Source of the DNA: Prevotella sp. E15-22
GTDB taxonomy: Bacteria; Bacteroidota; Bacteroidia; Bacteroidales; Bacteroidaceae
Assembly: GCF_023204875.1 (NCBI RefSeq)
Contig: NZ_CP096247.1
Coordinates: forward strand, 682,001-746,000
Direction: 5' to 3'
Length of the DNA: 64,000 bases
The position numbers and the translations under genes are program-made. Below are positions 52,072 through 59,537 of the stretch, piece after piece. Positions within the stretch are counted from its first letter, which is position 1; each line of letters starts with the position of its first letter. The notes beneath the pieces were generated by a model. It was not told where the DNA came from. It saw only the letters and a list, made by a program, of their open reading frames with translations, and did not search any database.

Positions 52072-53453
52072 GATTGCTTAGAATTTGTTATAAGTTTCTG
52101 ATTCCATTTACCAAAGAATAGGCGTCCCAGGAAGATGAGACCGCGGAAGGTGAGTTCTGTGGCCATAGCCATCCATACGCCCTTGAGTCCGTAGTCACGT
52201 GCCAGATACCATGCTAGCGTTAGTCGCACGCCCCACATGGACAGTAGACTCATGATGGCAGGTTTTAGGGTGTCACCTGCACCAACAAATATGCCGTTGC
52301 ACACAATCGCTGCCGCAAATAATGGCTCGGCCCACGCCTCAATACGCAGCACCTGTGTACCTTCGGCAATAACCTCATCGATAGGCGACATGATGGTCAT
52401 CAACTCGGGAGCGAATATCCACATGGTGATGCCCATCAAAGTCATGACAATGATACCCATCAGAACTGAAAGATGTGCAAACGAGCGGGTGAGTACACGT
52501 TGGCCGGCTCCAATTCCCTGACCCACCAGTGTGGTGGCAGCCTCTGCAATACCAAAGCCTGGCATATAACAAAGACTCTCTACTGTGATTGCCAGCGAAT
52601 GGGCTGCAATAGCAACCGTTCCCAAGGGTGCCACGATATAGGTACTCACAATATATGCACTACCCATCAACATGTGTTGTAATCCCATGGGAGCACCAAT
52701 TTTGAAGGCCGTACCAATCGTGTCGCTTTTAGGACGGAAAGAGCCTGGAAATCCTTTTAAGCGCAACATATTAGAGCGTATTAGGAGGAAATATAACATA
52801 AGGCCTGCCGTTATAAGTTCTGCCAGGCCAGTTCCCATCGCAGCTCCCATGACACCAAGGTCTAATATATATATAAAGATGTAGTTAAAGACAACATCCA
52901 TCACACACATACCAATATTCAGCATTGAGGGAATTTTCATGTTTCCCGAACATTTCAGCATTGATCCGGCGAGTCCCTCCATCTGAAAGAAAATGCCGCA
53001 GAGACCGATGATGGCGAAATAAAGCGAGGCATCGTGGGCTATTTCCGCATTGCCCCCTAGCCAATAGGGGAGGAATGGGCTGATGCCAAGACAAATTGCG
53101 CTGATGATGATACTGAAGATAAAGCAGCATACCAATCCCTGCCTTAGCACACGGCGTGCACTCTGGAAATCGTTGGCACCAATGAAGTGTGCCACCTGAA
53201 CAGAGAAACCCATATTGGCTGCCGAGGCCAATCCACCCATGAGCCAGCCAGTGCTTTCCACAATGCCGATGGAGGCCGAAGCCTTGGCGCCGAGGTGGCC
53301 AACCATTGAGGCGTCGATAAAAAACATCACCGTAGCCGATATCTGGGCGAGGATAGAGGGGATGGACAATTGCACAATAAGTCGCAACTTCTCGCGCTGC
53401 GTCATTGTGCGTCCTTCACGTATGTATGAGAGCAAATCTTGACTCTTGCTCAT
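52068..53453 (-). CDS. MATE family efflux transporter
   Basis: A cation-coupled multidrug or metabolite exporter with about twelve membrane segments, 461 residues from the ATG at 53451-53453 (M-S-K-S-Q-D-L-L). MATE features include P-S-I-L-A-Q-I-S, an early F-I-D-A-S-M-V-G-H-L-G block, and a duplicated six-helix layout with G-A-P-M-G-L-Q-H at the second half. The frame runs upstream to 53657, but a -7 box at 53496-53503 lies inside that stretch, so those codons are not transcribed. The substrate is unknown. It is followed by a cyclophilin gene with a 4-bp overlap. Confidence 0.92.
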   Translation of the reverse strand: MSKSQDLLSYIREGRTMTQREKLRLIVQLSIPSILAQISATVMFFIDASMVGHLGAKASASIGIVESTGWLMGGLASAANMGFSVQVAHFIGANDFQSARRVLRQGLVCCFIFSIIISAICLGISPFLPYWLGGNAEIAHDASLYFAIIGLCGIFFQMEGLAGSMLKCSGNMKIPSMLNIGMCVMDVVFNYIFIYILDLGVMGAAMGTGLAELITAGLMLYFLLIRSNMLRLKGFPGSFRPKSDTIGTAFKIGAPMGLQHMLMGSAYIVSTYIVAPLGTVAIAAHSLAITVESLCYMPGFGIAEAATTLVGQGIGAGQRVLTRSFAHLSVLMGIIVMTLMGITMWIFAPELMTIMSPIDEVIAEGTQVLRIEAWAEPLFAAAIVCNGIFVGAGDTLKPAIMSLLSMWGVRLTLAWYLARDYGLKGVWMAMATELTFRGLIFLGRLFFGKWNQKLITNSKQS

Positions 53454-53495
53454 TCGCTTCTGAAAATAAAATGAATGAATATTGTTAAATCTCAG

Positions 53496-53503
53496 CAAAG
53501 ATA
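53496..53503 (-). promoter_or_regulatory. -7 box (TATCTTTG) for the MATE-cyclophilin unit
   Basis: An exact TAnnTTTG match on the minus strand, 42 bp upstream of the MATE ATG. Confidence 0.7.
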
Positions 53504-53629
53504 CGCCTTTTTCATGAAATGGCCAAACCTTTCTTGTTTTTTTGATATTTGTTTCGACTTTCAGCGCTTTATGTGACATGGTGCGAAGGAAACGAAACAT
53601 ATACAAAATGTTTTTTCGTGTTTTTTTGT

Positions 53630-53637
53630 TACTTTTG
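53630..53637 (+). promoter_or_regulatory. -7 box (TACTTTTG) for the GH43-like gene
   Basis: TAnnTTTG match, 36 bp before the ATG at 53674. Confidence 0.65.
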
Positions 53638-53673
53638 CAGGCTGAATACGAATACAAAAACCTTTAAACGTAT

Positions 53674-55725
53674 ATGAGGAAATTATTTTTATTAGCATTC
53701 TCATTGGCTGCCACGTTGACAGTCAATGCGCAGAACCCGTATCTGCCCTTGTGGGAGCATGTGCCCGATGGCGAGCCCCGCGTATTTGAAGATCCCGATC
53801 AGCCGGGTAAGTATCGTGCCTACATCATTGGTTCGCATGATGTGAACTATTCTGCCTACTGTGGTCCCGACATCCGCATGTGGTCGGCTCCCGTGGAAGA
53901 CCTTAGTCAATGGCGTGACGAGGGTCCTATCTTCTCGTGGTTTGTCAACGGCCAGTGGGATACGATGTATGCTCCCGATCTTGTGGTAACCACCGATCGC
54001 AAAACTGGCAAGAAGACCTATTGGCTCTATCCCCATTCTCGCGGCAATGGCCGTATTGCCATGGTTTGTAAGGGCGACCGTCCCAATGGTCCCTTCACCC
54101 CTGTGAACCTGACTCCCGATGGTACGCGCTGTGTGCAGGGCTCGCTCATTGATTTCGATCCCTCTGTATTCATTGAGAATATCACCGACAAGAAAGATAA
54201 GGACTATGACAAGGGCTTCCGTGCCTATGTGTTCTATGGCTTCCAGCACTCTACTGCTTGCGAACTCGACCAGAACACCATGTACTCTAAGCGTCCCGGC
54301 ACCGACCTGATTGACCCCTTCATCCCTGCTGTTAGCGCCGATGGTCGCCTGTTGGATAGAGCCGGTAGCGAGTATAAGGCCCTCTATAAGGGTCAGGACC
54401 CCAAGGATTTCAATTTCTTTGAGGCCTCAAGTATCCGTCAGGTGGGCAACAAGTACGTGATGGTGTTCTCGGGCTATTCTGGCAAAGAGTACGGTTTGGG
54501 CAACACCAACTCAGCCCTGCGCTATGCTTATGGCGACTCACCCCTTGGTCCATGGCGTTCAGGTGGCGTGCTGGTTGACTCGCGTGGCGTTGTGCTCAAC
54601 GAGGATGGCTCTAAACTTATCACAACCAATGCCGGTCACAACACCCATGGCTCTCTGCAGGAGATCAATGGCCAGTGGTATGTGTTCTATCACCGTCCTC
54701 CCCGTGGCTTCGGCAATGCCCGTCAGGCTATGGTGGCTCCAGTGAAGATTACATGGGACAAGAAGCCTGTGGCCAAGGGTGGTAAGGTGGTGATCACCGG
54801 TTATGACCCCTATACCAAAGATAATGTGTGGACAGCTAAGGCTACCGATGGCAACGAATATACTGGTGCCGAGGTGACCAGCGAGGGCTTCCAGATCTTC
54901 GGTCTGGCTCCCTATAACTACTACAGCGCTGGCTATGCAGCCTTTATGTATGGCCCCAACAGCAACAACTGGATGCAGGACAACCACGACGTGTGGAACA
55001 ACTCGATGGACCTGGCCGGCATTCAGAACGGTGGCATCGTAGGCTTTAAGTATTTCGGCTTCGGTGGACTGGCCAAGGACACCAAGGGTTGCAAGGCCTT
55101 CGAGGGTACCAAGGCTGGCGACAAAACTACGCTTGGCATCAATCTGACTCCCAATGGCAAGGGCGCCTTCAAGGTTCACGTCATGTTGGATGATCCTTGG
55201 AAGGGTCAGGAGATTGCTGTCGTTGACGTGCCCGCCAATGCCGAGCGTAAGGCAACGATGTATTATGCAGCTGTTCCTGCTGTCGAGGGACTCACCGGCA
55301 AGCACGCCATCTATCTCGTGACCGATGGCCCCGAGGTGCAGCAGCCCCAGCAGCCTCAGGGACGTCCTGGTGGCTTCGGTGGTCGTGGTCCTCAGCAGCC
55401 TCAGCGTCCGCAGGGCTTGTTCGACCTCCACGGAATCAGCTTCTCTAAGGGTGCAAACCATACGGCTCCTGTTGTGCCTCAGCTCACCATCACTGCCGAT
55501 GGCAAGAAGCTGAATATCCCCTCTACGCCTATCCGTTTCAACAATCAGAATGGCTATGCCGACCAGATTCGCTATCAGGTCTATGGTCCTCTGACTGTTG
55601 GTACCAAGCTCGAGGCCAAGGCCAATGTGCCTGGTGTGAAGGTTGAGGTGAGTCCTATCGTTGAGGGTCGTGCCACTGTGAAGGCCACCTACAATGGTCA
55701 GACCAAGATATTCCTGATTAACTAA
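53674..55725 (+). CDS. Secreted GH43-like glycoside hydrolase
   Basis: A secreted five-bladed beta-propeller glycosidase-like protein, 683 residues. A signal peptide ends L-T-V-N-A-Q. The family 43 acidic triad can be proposed: Asp40 in F-E-D-P (general base), Asp102 in Y-A-P-D-L (pKa modulator) and a Glu near 249 in F-F-E-A-S-S-I (acid), each in the usual order. A CBM6-like beta-sandwich (about residues 385-560) follows, interrupted by a Gln/Pro/Gly-rich linker (P-Q-Q-P-Q-G-R-P-G-G-F-G-G). Members act on arabinans, xylans or galactans; the substrate here is unknown. Codon use favours C-ending codons. A DUF4380 gene follows after 1 bp. No SusC/SusD pair is near. Confidence 0.85.
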   Translation: MRKLFLLAFSLAATLTVNAQNPYLPLWEHVPDGEPRVFEDPDQPGKYRAYIIGSHDVNYSAYCGPDIRMWSAPVEDLSQWRDEGPIFSWFVNGQWDTMYAPDLVVTTDRKTGKKTYWLYPHSRGNGRIAMVCKGDRPNGPFTPVNLTPDGTRCVQGSLIDFDPSVFIENITDKKDKDYDKGFRAYVFYGFQHSTACELDQNTMYSKRPGTDLIDPFIPAVSADGRLLDRAGSEYKALYKGQDPKDFNFFEASSIRQVGNKYVMVFSGYSGKEYGLGNTNSALRYAYGDSPLGPWRSGGVLVDSRGVVLNEDGSKLITTNAGHNTHGSLQEINGQWYVFYHRPPRGFGNARQAMVAPVKITWDKKPVAKGGKVVITGYDPYTKDNVWTAKATDGNEYTGAEVTSEGFQIFGLAPYNYYSAGYAAFMYGPNSNNWMQDNHDVWNNSMDLAGIQNGGIVGFKYFGFGGLAKDTKGCKAFEGTKAGDKTTLGINLTPNGKGAFKVHVMLDDPWKGQEIAVVDVPANAERKATMYYAAVPAVEGLTGKHAIYLVTDGPEVQQPQQPQGRPGGFGGRGPQQPQRPQGLFDLHGISFSKGANHTAPVVPQLTITADGKKLNIPSTPIRFNNQNGYADQIRYQVYGPLTVGTKLEAKANVPGVKVEVSPIVEGRATVKATYNGQTKIFLIN

Positions 55726-55726
55726 T

Positions 55727-56608
55727 ATGTTCATGATGAAGAGATTCTGTTTCATAGCCCTGCTGACAGGTTTTGCCCTGTCGGCATGGGCAGACAGGAA
55801 CGAGGCTGAGGATGGCATCGTGACACTTAAGAGTGGCCACGCCGCTATCGCCATCGACACCCAGAAGGGTGGTAAGGTGTTGTCGCTCAAATACGACGAC
55901 AAGGAGGTTATCTCACAATCGCGCTTCCCCGAGTCATTCGGTAGCACGTTCTGGACAAGTCCGCAGAAGGAGTGGAACTGGCCCCCTGTGAGCGAGTTTG
56001 ACAAGCAGCCCTATCAGGTGAAGGAGCAGAGCGACAAACGCTTGGTCATCGCCAGCAACCCGTCGCAGCGCCTGGGAATGAGTGTGGCCAAGGACTTCTC
56101 TCTGGGCAAGCAGGATGGTTCGTTTGTGGTCACCTATTCTATCAAGAACGAGGGCAGTGAGGCCCGCAGCGTTGCACCTTGGGAGATTACCCGTGTGCCC
56201 AATGCCGACGGACTCATCTTCTTCGAGGTTGTTGATAGCATCTGGCCTACAGGACTGATGACCTTCACGGAGGCCAACGGTGCTTCATGGTATGCCACCG
56301 ACGACGCTCAGCAGAATCGTAAGATCAATGCCGACGGTAAGGGCTGGCTGGCCTTCGCAGGCAATGGCCTGTTGTTGGTCAAGGCCTTCGACGATCTGAA
56401 GGCTGGCGAACCTGCTCCTGGCGAGGCCGAGATTCAGGTGTATGTGAATCGCGGCAAGAGTTTCATCGAACTTGAGAGCCAGGGTGCCTATAAGCTGTTG
56501 CAGCCTGGCGAGAGCCTTTCGTGGACCGTTCGCTGGTTCTTGACTCCCACCGCAGAGACTCAGCCTTCCGCCTCGCTTGTCAAGACAGTGAAGAAACTCA
56601 TCAAATAA
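55727..56608 (+). CDS. DUF4380-like secreted protein (galactose mutarotase fold)
   Basis: A 293-residue secreted protein. A signal peptide reads M-K-R-F-C-F-I-A-L-L-T-G through S-A-W-A; the start may be the third or fourth codon (55733 or 55736) rather than the first. The rest is beta-rich, with G-G-K-V-L-S-L-K-Y and W-E-I-T-R-V-P. The pattern suggests the DUF4380/aldose 1-epimerase-like superfamily, which includes sugar-processing proteins, but no catalytic residues were identified. It directly follows the GH43-like gene and probably acts in the same glycan-handling step. Confidence 0.75.
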   Translation: MFMMKRFCFIALLTGFALSAWADRNEAEDGIVTLKSGHAAIAIDTQKGGKVLSLKYDDKEVISQSRFPESFGSTFWTSPQKEWNWPPVSEFDKQPYQVKEQSDKRLVIASNPSQRLGMSVAKDFSLGKQDGSFVVTYSIKNEGSEARSVAPWEITRVPNADGLIFFEVVDSIWPTGLMTFTEANGASWYATDDAQQNRKINADGKGWLAFAGNGLLLVKAFDDLKAGEPAPGEAEIQVYVNRGKSFIELESQGAYKLLQPGESLSWTVRWFLTPTAETQPSASLVKTVKKLIK

Positions 56609-56626
56609 ATAAGTATCGAAAAAAAG

Positions 56627-56662
56627 AATGAGATTGTCCAAGTGGACAATCTCATTTTTTAT
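56627..56662. terminator. Bidirectional terminator after the DUF4380 gene
   Basis: Perfect 14-bp stem AATGAGATTGTCCA / TGGACAATCTCATT (56627-56640, 56643-56656) with a 2-nt loop. T runs follow on both strands. Confidence 0.93.
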
Positions 56663-56871
56663 TTCACAAATATTTTCTTTCCTCCTCGAATTTGACATTC
56701 ATTGATTTACAACTATTTGCGTGAGCTTGGCGTTTCAATGTTGCAAAATGCATAAAAGCATCCTTGTAGCAAACATCTAATAACCATCGGCAAAGGTATA
56801 CATTTTTTCAAAATAGAGATAAGAAAACCAATATAAATGCATCGGAATAGTCAATAAGTCTTAAAAAAGCG

Positions 56872-56946
56872 TCTAATTTCGGACAAAAATGCAAAAATAC
56901 CATGCTTTTTCTTGTTTGTTCCGAAAAAAATATCTAATTTCGGACA
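56872..56946. promoter_or_regulatory. Repeats TCTAATTTCGGACA in front of the AbiE antitoxin gene
   Basis: Two perfect 14-bp direct copies at 56872-56885 and 56933-56946. An inverted half (TCCGAAA, 56920-56926) pairs with TTTCGGA in the second copy. Each copy contains TAATTTCG, one mismatch from the -7 box. They are likely autoregulation sites for the antitoxin. Confidence 0.6.
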
Positions 56947-56972
56947 GAAATTTAAGGATTAATTATAATTGT

Positions 56973-57569
56973 ATGCCCCAGATACTATCAAAGGAGATAC
57001 GGAATCGCATCGTTTCAGGTGGTGAAAATAAGATGTACACCATTAGCGATTTTGCCGACTTGAACAACGACTCGTTGGTTACGAGAGTGTTGTCAAGGCT
57101 GGAAGAGGAAGGTATGCTTGTGCGATTGACCCAAGGACTATATCTCTACCCCAAGCAAACTCGGTTTGGCATTGTTAAGCCTACCCCGTATGAAATTGCC
57201 AAGGCTGTAGCAGGAAAAGACCATGCAAAGGTGATTCCTTCAGGTGCCATGGCGTTGAACGAATTGGGCTTATCTACTCAGATTCCTACCAACGCAGTGT
57301 TCATCACCAATGGAACACCACGCACAATAAAAGTTGGTAATCAGATCATCACTCTGAAACGGGCCGTACCAAAGATGTTCTCATTCCAAAGTACCTTGTT
57401 CCCTTTGGCCATTACGGCCATGAGGGATCTTGGGGCTGCGAATGTAGATGATACTATGGCAACTCGGATTATAGAGATATTATCAAAAGATGACAAAGAG
57501 GCAATCAAAGCTGACTTTCTAAAAGCACCAGCTTGGATTAGAAAGAAACTGGCTCCTCTGTATTCATAA
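56973..57569 (+). CDS. abiEi: AbiEi/DUF6088-type antitoxin
   Basis: The probable antitoxin and autorepressor of a type IV toxin-antitoxin or abortive infection pair. The ATG at 56973 gives 198 residues. An N-terminal winged helix (I-S-D-F-A-D-L, V-T-R-V-L-S-R-L-E-E-E-G-M-L-V-R-L) is followed by a C-terminal domain with the DUF6088 pattern (G-L-Y-L-Y-P-K, P-S-G-A-M-A-L-N-E-L-G). In-frame codons upstream to 56889 cover the repeat cluster and were rejected. The toxin gene follows after 19 bp. The AT-rich leader and isolated position suggest acquisition by transfer. Confidence 0.85.
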   Translation: MPQILSKEIRNRIVSGGENKMYTISDFADLNNDSLVTRVLSRLEEEGMLVRLTQGLYLYPKQTRFGIVKPTPYEIAKAVAGKDHAKVIPSGAMALNELGLSTQIPTNAVFITNGTPRTIKVGNQIITLKRAVPKMFSFQSTLFPLAITAMRDLGAANVDDTMATRIIEILSKDDKEAIKADFLKAPAWIRKKLAPLYS

Positions 57570-57588
57570 TTATAATGAGGTATAAGGA

Positions 57589-58608
57589 ATGAAACGACAG
57601 CAGTTATGGACAGACCTTGACATCAGTGAGCGTCAGGTGATACTTGAAAACGTCAGGGAGAAACGGAAGCTTGACGTTATCGCAATAGAAAAGGACTTTT
57701 GGGTCAGCATGGTCCTAAAAGCTCTATTCTCATTGCCCGTACGAAAAAGCATTGTATTTAAAGGAGGAACTAGTTTGAGTAAAGGCTGGAACCTTATTGA
57801 CAGGTTCAGTGAAGATATTGATCTCGCAATCGATCGTGAGTTTTTCGGCTTTGCCAAAGATTTAGGCAAAAACCAACGCGACAAATTACGCAGGACCTCG
57901 AAGAAGTATATCGAGGAAACACTTGCTCCAACTCTCGCAAATCAACTTGGTGAATTAGGGCTGGCAGACCAAATCAATGTTGTAGTCCCGCCTGTCAAGG
58001 AGTCAGATAAAGACCCGGTGGAACTCTTTATAGAATACAAATCTGTGCTTCCCTCCATCAATCCATATATCAATAAACGGGTGAAGTTGGAGATAAGTTG
58101 TCGTTCCATGCGAGAGCCATTTAAGGAGATTCCCATGCGTTCGATGATTGCAGAGGAATATGCTAACGAGCCTTTCGCAGAAGCCCCATTCCCTGTTCCA
58201 ACAGTATTACCGGGACGGACATTCTTGGAAAAGGCATTTCTTTTGCACGAGGAGTTCAATCGCCCCAATGGTTGCACGCACTTAGAACGCCTGACCAGGC
58301 ATCTTTATGATATTGAGAAGATGATGGACAAGCCATTTGCAAAAGAAGCTATGAACGATAGCCAGCTCTATAATGACATTGTGGAGCATCGGAGTAAATT
58401 TACTGCTTGGAGTGGACTTGATTATAAAAGTCATCAACCCTCAACGATTTCATTTGTTCCACCATCAGAGGTTGAAGATAGTCTGCGACGTGACTATACC
58501 AGTATGCAACAGAACTTCATATATGGTGACTCACTACCCTACGACATGCTGATAGATCGCATAAAAGAACTACAGCAGCGATTCAGAGAAATAAAGTATA
58601 GGGACTAA
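57589..58608 (+). CDS. abiEii: AbiEii/AbiGii-family nucleotidyltransferase toxin
   Basis: The probable toxin of the pair, a 339-residue nucleotidyltransferase-like protein. The DUF1814 signature is intact: F-K-G-G-T-S-L-S-K (Gly59-Ser62) followed by S-E-D-I-D-L-A-I (Asp76 and Asp78), with a later A-F-L-L-H-E-E. Known relatives transfer nucleotides to tRNA or other targets and stop growth on phage infection, held in check by the AbiEi protein. No target can be inferred here. The upstream partner and short gap support a functional unit. Confidence 0.88.
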   Translation: MKRQQLWTDLDISERQVILENVREKRKLDVIAIEKDFWVSMVLKALFSLPVRKSIVFKGGTSLSKGWNLIDRFSEDIDLAIDREFFGFAKDLGKNQRDKLRRTSKKYIEETLAPTLANQLGELGLADQINVVVPPVKESDKDPVELFIEYKSVLPSINPYINKRVKLEISCRSMREPFKEIPMRSMIAEEYANEPFAEAPFPVPTVLPGRTFLEKAFLLHEEFNRPNGCTHLERLTRHLYDIEKMMDKPFAKEAMNDSQLYNDIVEHRSKFTAWSGLDYKSHQPSTISFVPPSEVEDSLRRDYTSMQQNFIYGDSLPYDMLIDRIKELQQRFREIKYRD

Positions 58609-58727
58609 GATTTATATTCCAATTGCTTCCTATATACGGAATCTAAAGTGTCAATGTACTATCACTGTGTCACTTGTTGAGTGACTTACGAAGTTGTTTA
58701 CTCAATTTTTAAAATCATATTCCGAAA

Positions 58728-58868
58728 TCAAAGCTCTCCGTCCTTTTTCAAAAAGGATTCTTTTCCCTGTTTCATAATCATGGTACTCATAACATATTTC
58801 TGTGAAAGGCCCCATATCCCCTTGAAAGATACAATAAATGTGAGGACAACCAAAATAATGCGTATCAT
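58728..58868 (-). CDS. Possible small membrane protein, 46 residues
   Basis: A short ORF whose first 20 residues are hydrophobic (M-I-R-I-I-L-V-V-L-T-F-I-V), followed by a charged tail ending K-K-D-G-E-L. A purine-rich stretch (AAAAGGAAACG) lies 8-18 bp upstream. No promoter box was found. It could be a chance ORF. Confidence 0.3.
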   Translation of the reverse strand: MIRIILVVLTFIVSFKGIWGLSQKYVMSTMIMKQGKESFLKKDGEL

Positions 58869-58963
58869 AGAAATTCGTTTCCTTTTAACATTTTTTTTTT
58901 TTGCGTTTGAGCCACGAAAACTATTAAAAAATCTTAATTGTTTACGTTTTGCCTCGCATTTTT

Positions 58964-58971
58964 TATCTTTG
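58964..58971 (+). promoter_or_regulatory. -7 box (TATCTTTG) for the 32-codon ORF unit
   Basis: An exact TAnnTTTG match; a TTG at 58938-58940 is 23 bp away, longer than usual. Confidence 0.55.
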
Positions 58972-59061
58972 TGTGTCACTTATGTCAGATACCTACAAAA
59001 ATAATTATTAATTTCGCACATTGAAAAAAATATTAAAAATCAAATTAACAAAACTAGAACA

Positions 59062-59160
59062 ATGACACAACAGCAGCTTACCGCACTTGCCACAGTAATT
59101 CGCAGCATCATAGCGCAGGAGACCAAACATACAGATACAGATGATACAGATGTTTTCTAA
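59062..59160 (+). CDS. Small ORF, 32 residues
   Basis: A short ORF (opens M-T-Q-Q-Q-L-T-A-L-A-T-V-I-R, ends D-T-D-D-T-D-V-F) between a -7 box and a strong hairpin, so it would form a complete small transcription unit. The first 20 residues can form an amphipathic helix and the tail is acidic with a repeated Thr-Asp pattern, which reflects a repeated ACAGAT word in the DNA. No family was recognised. It may be a remnant of a mobile element gene. Confidence 0.45.
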   Translation: MTQQQLTALATVIRSIIAQETKHTDTDDTDVF

Positions 59161-59168
59161 GAGTTATT

Positions 59169-59205
59169 CGCGTACATGCGCACGCATGTACGCGTAGAGT
59201 TTTTA
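59169..59205 (+). terminator. Strong hairpin after the 32-codon ORF
   Basis: Perfect 12-bp arms CGCGTACATGCG / CGCATGTACGCG (59169-59180, 59183-59194) with a 2-nt loop, followed by TAGAGTTTTT. The stem is G/C-rich in an AT-rich region. Longer flanking arms (ACAGAT words on the left, ATCTGT words on the right to about 59236) extend the inverted symmetry. Confidence 0.75.
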
Positions 59206-59261
59206 AATTTCATCTGTATATCTGTATATCTGTATTGATGATACTTTTCACATGTAACTAT

Positions 59262-59313
59262 CATATTTACCACTCGTAAACATCATATTTACCACTCGTA
59301 AACATCATATTTA
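59262..59313. repeat. 22-bp tandem repeat, 2.4 copies
   Basis: Two perfect 22-bp units (59262-59283 and 59284-59305) and a partial third (59306-59313). The unit begins CATATTTACC and ends CTCGTAAACAT. No ORF runs through it. Confidence 0.9.
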
Positions 59314-59374
59314 TATAAAATAAGCCGATGATATCTCGTTGGGGTATGTGCAACGTGCCAAATACACAAAGTTT

Positions 59375-59417
59375 AACTAAAATAAAAATCGGTGCAACTC
59401 AATGAGTTACACCGATT
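59375..59417 (-). terminator. Terminator for dnaK
   Basis: Arms AATCGGTG-C-AACTCA and its complement (59387-59417, one mismatch), followed on the minus strand by TTTTTATTTTAG. It lies about 100 bp past the dnaK stop, with the dnaK tail duplication in between. Confidence 0.85.
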
Positions 59418-59425
59418 CGTTTATC

Positions 59426-59537
59426 ATTGCTCTCGGCTTGCACTTTACTTGACTTCGTCGAATAAAGGCTGCGCCTCGGCTATGCTCATGCAAGCATGGC
59501 ATTGCTTTCGGCTTGCACTTTACTTGACCTCCTCGAA
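59426..59537. repeat. Direct repeat copying the 3' end of dnaK
   Basis: A 37-bp sequence at 59501-59537, which includes the dnaK stop and last codons, recurs at 59426-59462 with 34 of 37 identical bases. The start-to-start distance is 75 bp. The downstream copy would encode F-D-E-V-K-stop on the minus strand, against F-E-E-V-K-stop in dnaK. The region between the copies contains a CATGC-AA-GCATG hairpin. Confidence 0.85.

Larger units (their letters stand above)
56609..56972. other. Intergenic region upstream of the AbiE pair
   Basis: 364 bp holding the bidirectional terminator, a minus-strand -7 box (TACCTTTG, 56791-56798) that could drive a 150-170-nt minus-strand transcript ending at the terminator, and the repeat cluster in front of abiEi. 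No credible ORF was seen. Confidence 0.65.
58609..59061. other. Gene-poor AT-rich region after the AbiE pair
   Basis: AT-rich sequence with no sure gene. It contains a possible 46-codon minus-strand ORF (58728-58868) and a plus-strand -7 box (58964-58971). No terminator was seen after abiEii. Confidence 0.6.

Noticed and set aside
54559..56004. 481-codon minus-strand ORF opposite the GH43-like gene
   Set aside because: It is a shadow of the strongly biased codon use of the plus-strand gene. It shows no family resemblance.
56285..56698. Minus-strand 137-codon ORF over the DUF4380 gene end
   Set aside because: It spans the bidirectional terminator and is antisense to a gene with a good signal peptide and codon bias.
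58681..59004. Plus-strand 107-codon ORF after the AbiE pair
   Set aside because: AT-rich, low-complexity (poly-Phe) translation that contains a -7 box and no start signal.
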